From Candidatus Omnitrophota bacterium (GTDB lineage Bacteria > Omnitrophota > Gorgyraeia > Gygaellales > Profunditerraquicolaceae), in contig JAPLLX010000006.1 in assembly GCA_026387335.1 (NCBI GenBank), positions 1-44,948 of the forward strand: a DNA stretch of 44,948 nt, read 5' to 3'. Of the stretch, positions 34,552 to 42,207 are shown piece after piece. Position 1 is the first letter of the stretch. Every line of letters begins with the position of its first letter. The notes beneath the pieces were generated by a model that ran no database searches, was not told the origin of the DNA, and was given only the letters and a program-made list of their open reading frames with translations. Made by a program: the position numbers and the translations under genes.

Positions 34552-35255
34552 AAAACGCGCTTATAAAATTTCTATTGAATGCTATCGTCTTAGGTTTGGC
34601 CTGCGCGTTTGTGATTAAATTCGCCGCCCCGCAGATCCTGCGGGCCTATATCCAGATAGGTATCGGCGATTGCTCAAAAATACCTATCCTCTGCCTGGCT
34701 CCCCAAGAGCCGCTGGTACTCTTGGCTATAGATAAAAACTATGCCCAGGAGCTTATTCCTCTGGAATTTCCCAAAACCAGAATCAGCGCTCCTAAAGGTT
34801 TTAAAGTGGTCCAGGAACTAGTAAAGAAACCCTACTACAAAAAGAAGAGGCCGCGTAACGCCGAGTCCGTTATTTACATATTACACCAGCCGGCGGGTTT
34901 TTTTATAAACCTTTTTCCCCAGGTTAAGCAGGTAGGGATAAAGGACAACTATGAATTTATGTATAGCCTTATGTCCGCGCGCCAGGCAGAAATCAATAAT
35001 CTCAAAGACGCTTTTTTTGTTATCCTGAAAAGCATTTTTACTCCTGATCTAGGGGACCAGAGGACAGCTAAGATGATCCGATTCAAATCAGAAGAGAGGA
35101 ATTATTTCATTAACTATAATTTATCCGGCCCGGTTAACTTTTTTGACTGCAGCATAATCACTAAATCCGGAGATTTCTTTAAAGTCTATATAAAAGATAC
35201 CGGTAAGGTATTGGACCTGAATAAAGCATTTACTATCGCATCCGGCATTAATTAG
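34548..35255 (+). CDS. Membrane-anchored protein of unknown function
   Basis: I do not recognise this 235-residue protein. The N-terminus MKNALIKFLLNAIVLGLA is a single signal-anchor helix (about residues 5-27). The rest is a soluble, probably periplasmic domain with mixed alpha/beta character, including PKTRISAPKGFKVVQELVKK, a basic patch KKPYYKKKRPRN near residue 95, and FYVKVYIKDTGK-like beta strands at the end. Two cysteines, GDCSKIPILC near residues 41-49, could form a disulphide. The start overlaps panB by 4 bases (ATGA), so it is translated with panB, but nothing in the sequence ties it to pantothenate. Confidence 0.7.
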   Translation: MKNALIKFLLNAIVLGLACAFVIKFAAPQILRAYIQIGIGDCSKIPILCLAPQEPLVLLAIDKNYAQELIPLEFPKTRISAPKGFKVVQELVKKPYYKKKRPRNAESVIYILHQPAGFFINLFPQVKQVGIKDNYEFMYSLMSARQAEINNLKDAFFVILKSIFTPDLGDQRTAKMIRFKSEERNYFINYNLSGPVNFFDCSIITKSGDFFKVYIKDTGKVLDLNKAFTIASGIN

Positions 35256-35282
35256 GGAGAAAAATGGTCGCTGTCCCTAATT
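35250..35282. repeat. AATTAGGGA...TCCCTAATT inverted repeat (divergent copy or terminator)
   Basis: AATTAGGGA (35250-35258) and TCCCTAATT (35274-35282) are perfect arms around a 15-base centre that ends CTGTCCC. It overlaps the stop of the upstream gene and is followed a few bases later by GATTTTTATT, so it may terminate transcription before glyS. Kinship with the GGGACGG palindromes is weak. Confidence 0.5.
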
Positions 35283-35325
35283 ATACTTGATTTTTATTCC
35301 AAACTATGCTAAAAATAAAGGACTT

Positions 35326-36630
35326 ATGAGCGAAAACTTGATGGAGAAGGTCGTTTCCCTCTGTAAAAGAAGAGGATTTATATTCCAATCCTCGGATATT
35401 TACGGGGGTTTAAGCAACACCTGGGATTACGGGCCCTACGGTGTAGAGCTTAAAAACAACCTTAAGCGCGCCTGGTGGAAGGCCAATGTCTACGAGCGTT
35501 ACGATATCCTAGGAATGGATGCGGCTATCCTTATGCACCCTAAAGTTTGGGAAGCCAGCGGCCATGTCCAGAATTTTTTTGATTTAAAGAGCGACTGCAA
35601 ATCCTGTAAAAAACGTTTTAAAAGCGCTGACCTTAAAGATAAAAACAAATGCCCGGAATGCGGGGGAGCGCTGACTGAAGCCCGTCCTTTTAACCTGATG
35701 TTTAAGACCTATCAGGGACCGATAGAAGAGAGCGGGAATGAAATATATATGCGTCCGGAAACCGCGCAGGGGATGTTGGTAAATTTCTTAAATATTCTGG
35801 ACTCCCGCCACCCTAAGCTTCCGTTTGGCCTGGCCCAAATCGGCAAGGCCTTCCGCAATGAAATCACTCCCGGTAATTTTACCTTCCGTACGCGCGAATT
35901 TGAACAGATGGAGATTGAATATTTTGTAAAGCCGCTTGACGCGGATAAAGCGCTGGAAGATTGGATAACCTATCGCTTTAACTGGTATCTTGACTTAGGC
36001 CTAAAAAAAGAATCTTTAAGAAAACGCTCACATGGTAAAGACGAGCTGGCGCATTATGCGCGAGCTTGCACAGATATAGAATATAATTTTCCTTTTGGCT
36101 GGAGCGAATTAGAGGGTATTGCTAACCGTACGGATTTTGATTTAAAGCAGCATTCGCAATACAGCGGCAGGGACCTGCAGTATTTTGATGACTCAACAAA
36201 AGAAAGGTTTTATCCTTATATAATCGAACCTTCGGGCGGAGTGGACCGGGCAGTATTGGCATTTCTAGTTGACGCTTACAATGAAGAAAAGGTCAGGGAT
36301 GATACGCGCGTAGTCTTAAAACTCCATAAGGACCTGGCTCCCACCAAAGTGGCAGTGCTGCCGCTCTTAAGAAACAGGCCCGAGATTGTGGAGCTAGCTA
36401 AAAAAATCGCTCAGGATTTGAAGAAAACAATAATCACGGTATATGACGATACCGGCGCAATCGGGAAACTTTACAGAAGACAGGATGAAGTAGGCACGCT
36501 TTATTGTGTTACGGTTGATGTGCAGAGCCTGGAGGACAAACAGGTGACTGTGCGCCAGCGTGACACAATGTTACAGGAGAGAATTTCGATAGATAAACTA
36601 AAAGAGTACTTGTCCAACAAACTTACCTAA
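35326..36630 (+). CDS. glyS: Glycyl-tRNA synthetase, single-chain dimeric type
   Basis: This class IIa enzyme charges tRNA-Gly and is of the alpha2 type found in archaea, eukaryotes and some bacteria, not the alpha2beta2 type. The N-terminus carries KRRGFIFQSSDIYGGLSNTW and DYGPYGVELKNNLKRAWW. Catalytic motifs include MRPETAQGMLVNF, FRNEITPGNFTFRTREFEQM (motif 2) and IEPSGGVDRAVLAFL (motif 3). A four-Cys zinc ribbon (CKSC ... CPEC) sits in the insertion. The C-terminal anticodon domain is present. I chose ATG 35326, with AAAGGA upstream, giving 434 residues; the TTG at 35287 lies next to the palindrome and adds non-conserved residues. Confidence 0.95.
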   Translation: MSENLMEKVVSLCKRRGFIFQSSDIYGGLSNTWDYGPYGVELKNNLKRAWWKANVYERYDILGMDAAILMHPKVWEASGHVQNFFDLKSDCKSCKKRFKSADLKDKNKCPECGGALTEARPFNLMFKTYQGPIEESGNEIYMRPETAQGMLVNFLNILDSRHPKLPFGLAQIGKAFRNEITPGNFTFRTREFEQMEIEYFVKPLDADKALEDWITYRFNWYLDLGLKKESLRKRSHGKDELAHYARACTDIEYNFPFGWSELEGIANRTDFDLKQHSQYSGRDLQYFDDSTKERFYPYIIEPSGGVDRAVLAFLVDAYNEEKVRDDTRVVLKLHKDLAPTKVAVLPLLRNRPEIVELAKKIAQDLKKTIITVYDDTGAIGKLYRRQDEVGTLYCVTVDVQSLEDKQVTVRQRDTMLQERISIDKLKEYLSNKLT

Positions 36631-36652
36631 GAAAGGCAGGGTTTTAAAGGAA

Positions 36653-39394
36653 ATGAGTAGCAAAAAATACGTTTACTCCTTCGGCGGCGGCAAAGCGGAC
36701 GGCAACGAAAGCATGAAAAATCTTCTGGGTGGCAAAGGCGCGAATCTCGCGGAAATGGCCGGCCATAAAAATTTAAAGCTTCCTGTTCCTCCCGGATTTA
36801 CTCTTACCACGGAAGTCTGCACCTATTATTACGAACATAAAAAGTCTTATCCTAAAGAACTGAAAGCCCAGGTGGAAAAAGCGCTTTCTACCGTCGAGAA
36901 ACTTATGGGCAGGAAATTCGGCGACTCTGTAAATCCGTTACTGGTTTCTGTTAGAAGCGGCGCCCGCAAGTCCATGCCCGGAATGATGGAGACTGTTTTA
37001 AACGTAGGGTTGACTGAAAAAACAATTCCCGGCTTAATCAAACAAGCAGGCGGCAATGAACGTTTTGTTTACGATGCCTACCGCAGGCTGATTACGATGT
37101 ACTCCGACGTTGTAATGGAAAAAGCAGCCGGCATAGAGCCAAAAGATGATATGGGCATCCGTAAGCAGCTTGAGCGGATCATGGATGAGGTTAAACTTAA
37201 AAGGGGCTCCAAGGCCGATACGGATTTAACTCTTTCCGACCTAAAAGATATCTGCGCAAAATATAAAATAAAAATTAAAGAAGTCTTGGGCCAAGAATTC
37301 CCGGATGAACCGCTGCAGCAGCTGTGGGGCGGAATAGGCGCGGTATTTGCTTCCTGGAACGGAAAACGCGCGATAAGTTACCGCCGCATTGAAGGGATTC
37401 CTGACGAATGGGGAACCGCGGTAAACGTGCAGACTATGGTTTTTGGAAATATGGGCAATGACTCCGCAACCGGTGTAGCCTTTACTCGTAATCCCGGAAA
37501 CGGCGACCCGTATTTTTACGGAGAATTTTTAATCAATGCCCAGGGCGAAGACGTAGTCGCGGGTATCCGCACTCCTGCGCCAATTAACACTTTTTCCCAA
37601 TCAGCGCACAATAAAGACCTGGTGACTCTTGAAAAAGCAATGCCACAAATTTATAAAGAGCTTTTTACCATTCAAGAACGCTTAGAAAACCATTATCGCG
37701 ATATGCAGGATATTGAATTTACCATTGAAAAAGGCCGGCTCTTTATGCTGCAATGCCGCGTGGGAAAACGTAACGGCCCGGCAGCAGTGCGCATGTGTAT
37801 GGATATGATCAAAGAAAAACTAATTAAAAAAGAAGAAGCAGTTATGCGCGTAACACCCAGCCAATTAGACGAGCTGCTGCATCCGATTATTAACCCTAAG
37901 GTAGAGGCGGTAAGTAAGCCCTTGGTTAAAGGTTTACCTGCCGGCCCCGGAGGCGCTTGCGGACAGATTGTTTTTACGGCCCGCGACGCGGTAGAATGGA
38001 AACTCCAGGGTAAAAAAGTAATACTCCTACGCGAAGAGACAAATCCGGAAGACGTTGAAGGTATGCGCGCGGCAGAGGCAATCCTTACTGCCCGCGGCGG
38101 AATGACTTCCCACGCAGCCTTAGTTGCCCGCGGTTGGGGCAAATGCTGTATCGTAGGTTGTAGCGCTTTGCATGTTGATTCAGGAAACAAGACAATCAAC
38201 GCCGGCGGAAAAACCTTAAAAGAAGGCGATTGGATCACCTTAAACGGAACCAAAGGCGCGGTCTACGAAGGCAAGCTTCCGATGATGGATGCCTCCGAAG
38301 AAAATACCACGCTGATGGACTTCTTAAAAATCTGCGGCAGCATTAAAAAACTGGGTATCCGCACTAACGCCGAAACCCCGGAGGACGCGGCTAAAGCCCG
38401 CCAATTCGGAGCAGAAGGAATAGGATTATTCAGGACCGAGCATATGTTCTATGGTAAAGGCGCGGATGAACCGTTATTTATCCTGCGTAAAATGATCATT
38501 TCAAAAACAACGGAGGAAAGGAAAAAAGCGACCGAAGAGTTGTTCCCGTATGTTAAGAAGGACATTAAAGGGACACTGGCGGCAATGGACGGCTTTCCTG
38601 TAGTCATCCGCTTACTTGATCCGCCGCTGCATGAGTTTGTCCCTCGCGAGCAGGCAAAGTTAGAAGAGCTGGCCCGAGAGTTAAATATCAGTATGGAAGA
38701 ACTCTCTAAGCGCGCTAACAACCTGCATGAATCTAACCCGATGATGGGCCATCGCGGCGTACGCTTAGGCATAACCTATCCTGAAATCAGCGCGATGCAA
38801 ATCCGCGCTATATTTGAAGCTGCTGCTGAATTGCTCCAAGAAGGTAAAAAACCTTATCCGGAAATTATGATCCCGGTTGTCTGCGATGTTAAAGAGCTTG
38901 ATGACCAACTCGTCATAGCCAAGACGGTTTACGCTCAAACTTTGAAAAAATACAATATTAAAGCAATCAAGCATATGTTTGGAACAATGATTGAAATCCC
39001 GCGCGCAGCACTAGTCGCAGATAAAATAGCCACAGTGGCCCAATTCTTCTCCTTCGGGACCAATGATCTGACCCAGATGGGCTTTGGATTTTCCCGCGAT
39101 GATATCGGAAGCTTTATGCCGGAATACATTAAAAAAGACATCCTAGCGGAAGACCCCTTCCAGAGCATTGACCAGGAAGGAATCGGCCAACTGATTGAGA
39201 TCGCCATTGAAAGAGGAAGAAAGACCCGTAAGAACCTAGAAGTAGGTATCTGCGGTGAACATGGCGGTGAGCCCAAGTCAGTTGAGTTCTGCCATAAGGT
39301 AGGAATGGATTATGTCAGTTGTTCGCCGTTTCGCGTTCCAATCGCTAAACTGGCGGCGGCCCAAGCAGTATTAAGGGATAAAAAAAGGAAATAA
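36653..39394 (+). CDS. ppdK: Pyruvate, phosphate dikinase
   Basis: PPDK interconverts pyruvate, ATP and phosphate with PEP, AMP and pyrophosphate. In anaerobes it often works in the glycolytic direction and in gluconeogenesis. The nucleotide-binding domain begins VYSFGGGKADGNESMKNLLG with GGKGANLAEMA. The swivelling domain carries the catalytic histidine in TARGGMTSHAALVARGWG, with the regulated threonine two residues before. The PEP/pyruvate barrel holds GIGLFRTEHMF, DPPLHEFVP, GTMIEIPRAAL and the catalytic Cys in YVSCSPFRVPIAKLAAAQA. The 913 residues are slightly longer than the common ~880. AAAGGAA is directly before the ATG. A composite palindrome follows the gene. Confidence 0.97.
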   Translation: MSSKKYVYSFGGGKADGNESMKNLLGGKGANLAEMAGHKNLKLPVPPGFTLTTEVCTYYYEHKKSYPKELKAQVEKALSTVEKLMGRKFGDSVNPLLVSVRSGARKSMPGMMETVLNVGLTEKTIPGLIKQAGGNERFVYDAYRRLITMYSDVVMEKAAGIEPKDDMGIRKQLERIMDEVKLKRGSKADTDLTLSDLKDICAKYKIKIKEVLGQEFPDEPLQQLWGGIGAVFASWNGKRAISYRRIEGIPDEWGTAVNVQTMVFGNMGNDSATGVAFTRNPGNGDPYFYGEFLINAQGEDVVAGIRTPAPINTFSQSAHNKDLVTLEKAMPQIYKELFTIQERLENHYRDMQDIEFTIEKGRLFMLQCRVGKRNGPAAVRMCMDMIKEKLIKKEEAVMRVTPSQLDELLHPIINPKVEAVSKPLVKGLPAGPGGACGQIVFTARDAVEWKLQGKKVILLREETNPEDVEGMRAAEAILTARGGMTSHAALVARGWGKCCIVGCSALHVDSGNKTINAGGKTLKEGDWITLNGTKGAVYEGKLPMMDASEENTTLMDFLKICGSIKKLGIRTNAETPEDAAKARQFGAEGIGLFRTEHMFYGKGADEPLFILRKMIISKTTEERKKATEELFPYVKKDIKGTLAAMDGFPVVIRLLDPPLHEFVPREQAKLEELARELNISMEELSKRANNLHESNPMMGHRGVRLGITYPEISAMQIRAIFEAAAELLQEGKKPYPEIMIPVVCDVKELDDQLVIAKTVYAQTLKKYNIKAIKHMFGTMIEIPRAALVADKIATVAQFFSFGTNDLTQMGFGFSRDDIGSFMPEYIKKDILAEDPFQSIDQEGIGQLIEIAIERGRKTRKNLEVGICGEHGGEPKSVEFCHKVGMDYVSCSPFRVPIAKLAAAQAVLRDKKRK

Positions 39395-39403
39395 CTTAGG
39401 ATA

Positions 39404-39479
39404 CAGGGACGGTTCTCAACTCAAAGCAAAAGTGTCCCCAAATAGGGGACGCTTTAAGATTGGCTTGAGAACCGTCCTG
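39404..39479. repeat. Composite nested palindrome of the GGGACGG family (copy 4)
   Basis: The outer arms are CAGGGACGGTTCTCAA (39404-39419) and TTGAGAACCGTCCTG (39465-39479), matching except for one missing C. Inside lies a second hairpin, GTCCCC (39434-39439) with GGGGAC (39445-39450). The double-hairpin form resembles paired REP elements. It occupies the gap between ppdK and the sigma factor gene, and an ORF extension of the sigma gene into it (GTG 39432) is probably not translated. Confidence 0.85.
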
Positions 39480-39488
39480 ACTGAAACC

Positions 39489-40304
39489 ATGGAAGCATTA
39501 AGAACATACCTTAAGGAAATCCGCGATATTCCCTTGCTAACGGCAAGCGAAGAAATTTCTTTAAGCAAAAAAATAAAAAGAGGCGATGAACAGGCGCGCA
39601 AACAAATGATCCAGGCCAACCTACGCCTGGTAATCAACATCGCCAAAAGATATATGCGCCTGGGTACACCTTTCCTGGATCTTATTGAAGAAGGTAACCT
39701 GGGGTTAATGAAAGCCGTGGAAAAATTTGATCATCGTAAGGGATTCCGCTTCTCAACTTACGCGGCCTGGTGGATCAAGCAAGGGATCACCCGCTCGCTC
39801 TCCGAGCAGGGTAAGATGATCCGCGTGCCTGTCTATATGAATGATATGATCACCAAGTGGCGAAAAACCAAGGAGCGGATGAGCCAAAAATCAAAACGCC
39901 TACCTTCCGACGACGAAATCGCCAAAAAATTAAAGATACCCCAAGATAAAGTTACTCAGATAAACTTTTGGATGTCCACTTCCACTTCATCGCTGGAAGC
40001 GCCAATCGGTGAAGATAGCGAAGGCAAAGTCTCGGATTTAATCGAAGATACAACTTCTTTACAGCCGGACAGCGAAATTGAACACCTGCTGGATAAAGAA
40101 CGCGTGGAAAACCTCCTGGAGATCATGAATGACCGGGAGAGGGAAATCCTGGATATGCGCTTTGGCCTGGCGGACAAAAAACCGCATACCCTGGCGGAAG
40201 TAGCCAAGAAATTAGGGGTTTCCAGAGAACGCATACGCCAGATTGAAGAAACAGCCCTGATGAAAATAAGAAAATTTGTGGAAGGGACAAAGGGAGAATT
40301 ATGA
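39489..40304 (+). CDS. RNA polymerase sigma factor, sigma-70 family (RpoD/RpoS-like)
   Basis: The 271-residue protein starts MEALRTYLKEIRDIPLL, region 1.2, followed by region 2 with QANLRLVINIAKRYMRLG, DLIEEGNLGLMKAVEKFD and the -10-binding FRFSTYAAWWIKQGITRSL. Region 3 is present, and region 4 ends with the helix-turn-helix TLAEVAKKLGVSRERIRQIE. It is short relative to a primary sigma (no region 1.1 or long non-conserved region), so it may be a primary sigma of compact form or a group 2 factor. I chose ATG 39489 because upstream GTG/TTG codons lie in the palindromic repeat. No clear ribosome site is seen before ATG. It overlaps apt by 4 bases. Confidence 0.93.
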   Translation: MEALRTYLKEIRDIPLLTASEEISLSKKIKRGDEQARKQMIQANLRLVINIAKRYMRLGTPFLDLIEEGNLGLMKAVEKFDHRKGFRFSTYAAWWIKQGITRSLSEQGKMIRVPVYMNDMITKWRKTKERMSQKSKRLPSDDEIAKKLKIPQDKVTQINFWMSTSTSSLEAPIGEDSEGKVSDLIEDTTSLQPDSEIEHLLDKERVENLLEIMNDREREILDMRFGLADKKPHTLAEVAKKLGVSRERIRQIEETALMKIRKFVEGTKGEL

Positions 40305-40834
40305 AAAATAATCCCCTTTTAGAAAAGGCCATAAGAAACATCGTTGATTTTCCCAAAGCCGGGATTATCTTTCGCGACATCACCTCTTTAATTCAAAATA
40401 AATCCGCCTTTAAAAAAGCCGTAAACCTCTTATGTAATAAATATAAAGGTAAGAAAATCGATAAGGTGGTCGGGGTAGAAGCGCGGGGATTCATTTTTGG
40501 CGCGGCCATTGCCCATAAAATCGGCGCCGGATTTATCCCGGTGCGTAAAAAAGGGAAACTACCTTGTAAAACCATATCCGCTACCTATGAATTAGAATAC
40601 GGAACAGACACCTTAGAGATCCACGAAGACGCGATAAAGCCGGGTGAAAGTATCCTTATTATTGACGACCTTTTGGCTACGGGCGGCACCGTAAAAGCAG
40701 TGACTGGCCTGGTTAATCAACTAAAAGGCAGGATTCAGGGAATCGGATTTGTAATTGAGCTGGTTGACCTTAAGGGCAAAGAAAAACTAAAAGGATACCC
40801 GGTTTTTTCGCTGGTAAAGTTCCGAGGCCATTAG
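40301..40834 (+). CDS. apt: Adenine phosphoribosyltransferase
   Basis: Apt salvages adenine to AMP with PRPP. The 177-residue protein shows IRNIVDFPKAGIIFRDITSLI at the N-terminus, GVEARGFIFGAAIAHKIGAGF, RKKGKLPCKT and the PRPP-binding motif ILIIDDLLATGGTVKA. The C-terminus contains GIGFVIELVDLKG, matching the family. AAGGGAGAATT precedes the ATG, which overlaps the sigma factor stop by 4 bases. The tRNA-Arg gene begins 8 bases after the stop, so apt and the tRNA may share a transcript. Confidence 0.96.
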   Translation: MKNNPLLEKAIRNIVDFPKAGIIFRDITSLIQNKSAFKKAVNLLCNKYKGKKIDKVVGVEARGFIFGAAIAHKIGAGFIPVRKKGKLPCKTISATYELEYGTDTLEIHEDAIKPGESILIIDDLLATGGTVKAVTGLVNQLKGRIQGIGFVIELVDLKGKEKLKGYPVFSLVKFRGH

Positions 40835-40842
40835 AGCGAATT

Positions 40843-40916
40843 GCCCCTGTAGCTCATAAGGATAGAGCAACAGTTTCCTAAACTGTGTGTGGCAGGTTCG
40901 ATTCCTGCCAGGGGCA
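40843..40916 (+). tRNA. tRNA-Arg, anticodon CCT (reads AGG)
   Basis: The cloverleaf can be folded by eye. The acceptor GCCCCTG pairs with CAGGGGC; the D arm is GCTC/GAGC with a GG loop. The anticodon stem ACAGT/ACTGT encloses the loop TTCCTAA with anticodon CCT. The T arm GCAGG-TTCGATT-CCTGC has the normal TTCRA loop. The discriminator is A at 40916. The 3' CCA is not encoded (next bases are TATT), so it must be added by a nucleotidyltransferase. Confidence 0.95.
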
Positions 40917-40926
40917 TATTAAAATT

Positions 40927-41577
40927 ATGATGTATAATTACAATCTTCACGCGCATACTTTTTTAAGTGACGGGGAATTACTTCCTTCGGAAGTAGCCGT
41001 GCGCTATATGGCGGCCGGTTATAAAACGATTGCAATTACTGACCACGCTGATTACAGCAATATTAAACCGGCGCTGGCGGCAATAGTGGAATTTTGCCGC
41101 AGGTGGCCGAAAAACTCTTCTATACAAATACTGCCGGGAATAGAATTAACCCACCTGCCGCCTGAGCAATTTAAGCCTTTAGCTAATTACGCCAGAAAAC
41201 AGGGAGCTAAAATTATTATCGCGCATGGCGAGACTACAGTTGAGCCGGTAGTAAAAGAGACCAATAAACTGGCGCTTTTGGCTGATATTGATATACTGGC
41301 CCATCCCGGGTTGATTAACGACGCCGATACGCTGCTGGCTAAAGAAAAAGGAGTATTCCTGGAGATTACCAGCCGCCGGGGACATTGTGAGACTAACGCG
41401 CATGTAGTTAAACAAGCCAGGCAATTCGGCGCGAAATTAATCCTGAATAACGACAGCCACTCTCCGGAAGATATTATTACTCCGGCGCAATTAGTTAATA
41501 TAGGAATAGAGGCGGGCTTAGCTAAAGATGAAATAGAGAAAATTTATACGGATGTAACCACTTTCTTAGCAAAGTAA
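40927..41577 (+). CDS. PHP-domain phosphoesterase, histidinol-phosphatase-like
   Basis: The 216-residue protein is a stand-alone PHP (polymerase and histidinol phosphatase) domain, which uses a trinuclear metal site. Ligand motifs are NLHAHTFLSDGELLP, TDHADYSNI, LPGIELTHLPP, IIAHGETT, ILAHPGLI and NNDSHSPED. The start ATG 40927 lies 10 bases after the tRNA; longer frames that reach 40885 would begin inside the tRNA and are rejected. Substrate is unknown; histidinol phosphate or a small phosphodiester is possible. No his-operon gene is nearby except hisS, which does not inform the point. Confidence 0.88.
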   Translation: MMYNYNLHAHTFLSDGELLPSEVAVRYMAAGYKTIAITDHADYSNIKPALAAIVEFCRRWPKNSSIQILPGIELTHLPPEQFKPLANYARKQGAKIIIAHGETTVEPVVKETNKLALLADIDILAHPGLINDADTLLAKEKGVFLEITSRRGHCETNAHVVKQARQFGAKLILNNDSHSPEDIITPAQLVNIGIEAGLAKDEIEKIYTDVTTFLAK

Positions 41578-41608
41578 TACCCCGCGCTTATAAGGAATTG
41601 CGCGGGTA
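41578..41608. other. GC-rich hairpin between PHP gene and lipoprotein gene
   Basis: TACCCCGCGC (41578-41587) pairs with GCGCGGGTA (41600-41608), leaving one bulged C, around a 12-base loop. It begins directly at the PHP stop and has no T-run after it. It may be an mRNA-stabilising or processing hairpin; terminator function is not supported. Confidence 0.55.
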
Positions 41609-41633
41609 TGCCCTTGTGGGCAAAGGAGGTAAG

Positions 41634-42089
41634 ATGAAACTTTTTAAGCAACTGCTGATTGTTATTTTTCTTCTAACTACTCTTTCCGGGTGCGCTGCAT
41701 TAACCAATAAAGAGAGCGAAACACCGGCCTTACAAGCCCAGTCAATTTTAAAGTTTCCGGATTTACCTGTGCCGGCCGGATTTAAAATCCTGGCGAAAGA
41801 TTCCTATTCCTTTGAAAGCTCCGGCATGCGCGTAGGACTGTTAAGATACCAGGGCAAAGGCACTTTAGACCAGGTAGTTAATTTTTACAAAGAGCAGATG
41901 CCCATGTATAACTGGGCCCTCCTGAACATTACGGAATACGGCGACTGCATAATGAATTTTGACCGCGACATAGAGAGCTGTATTATCAGCATTAATGTCA
42001 AAGGAGGCTCTTGCGTAATTAACTTAGCCTTTGGCCCGAAATCTCAAATCTCGCCAAAGAAATCTAAGCAAAAAACACTTGACAAATAA
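41634..42089 (+). CDS. Lipoprotein of unknown function
   Basis: The start ATG 41634 is preceded by AAAGGAGG, giving 151 residues; the longer in-frame ATG at 41598 lies in the hairpin and adds residues that do not fit a signal peptide. The type II signal peptide is MKLFKQLLIVIFLLTTLSGC with a lipobox cysteine at residue 20. The soluble part holds ILKFPDLPVPAGFKILAKD, SSGMRVGLLRYQGKGTLDQV and VNFYKEQMPMYNWALLN, which looks like a compact alpha/beta domain I cannot name. Its 3' end contains the probable promoter of the porin gene. Confidence 0.82.
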   Translation: MKLFKQLLIVIFLLTTLSGCAALTNKESETPALQAQSILKFPDLPVPAGFKILAKDSYSFESSGMRVGLLRYQGKGTLDQVVNFYKEQMPMYNWALLNITEYGDCIMNFDRDIESCIISINVKGGSCVINLAFGPKSQISPKKSKQKTLDK

Positions 42090-42106
42090 CAGGTTATGTG
42101 TTAAAA
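42079..42106 (+). promoter_or_regulatory. Probable promoter of the porin gene
   Basis: TTGACA (42079-42084) followed after 16 bases by TTAAAA (42101-42106), with TG just before the -10. It lies in the last codons of the upstream lipoprotein gene. The -10 is imperfect, so confidence is moderate. Confidence 0.55.
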
Positions 42107-42132
42107 AAGAACAAAGTGTGGCGGAATATCAT

Positions 42133-42158
42133 CTAGGCGCATACATCCTTAAGCCTAG
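42133..42158. other. Leader hairpin upstream of porin
   Basis: CTAGGC (42133-42138) and GCCTAG (42153-42158) are exact inverted repeats around a 14-base loop, followed by TTTTATAT. It is in the roughly 100-base leader of the porin mRNA, 50 bases before the start codon. It could be a weak terminator/attenuator or a stabilising 5' structure. Confidence 0.45.
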
Positions 42159-42207
42159 TTTTATATAAAAATAGAGCAAGGTATCATAAAAAAGGAGGAG
42201 AAAGAAA

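Noticed and set aside
35287-35325. TTG start for glyS
   Set aside because: Weak start with no ribosome site; ATG 35326 has AAAGGA upstream and directly precedes conserved sequence.
37693-38253. Open frame of 186 codons on the - strand inside ppdK
   Set aside because: It is wholly antisense to a well-conserved PPDK region, has no ribosome site or recognisable domain, and its composition (Ser/Pro/Ile-rich) is that of a shadow frame.
39432-39488. N-terminal extension of the sigma factor
   Set aside because: The extension is encoded by the palindromic repeat; conserved region 1.2 begins just after ATG 39489.
40885-40926. N-terminal extension of the PHP protein
   Set aside because: It would start within the tRNA-Arg anticodon/T-arm region; ATG 40927 restores the family N-terminus.
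41598-41633. N-terminal extension of the lipoprotein at 41634
   Set aside because: The upstream ATG is in a hairpin, and the Shine-Dalgarno AAAGGAGG sits just before ATG 41634, which starts a proper signal peptide.
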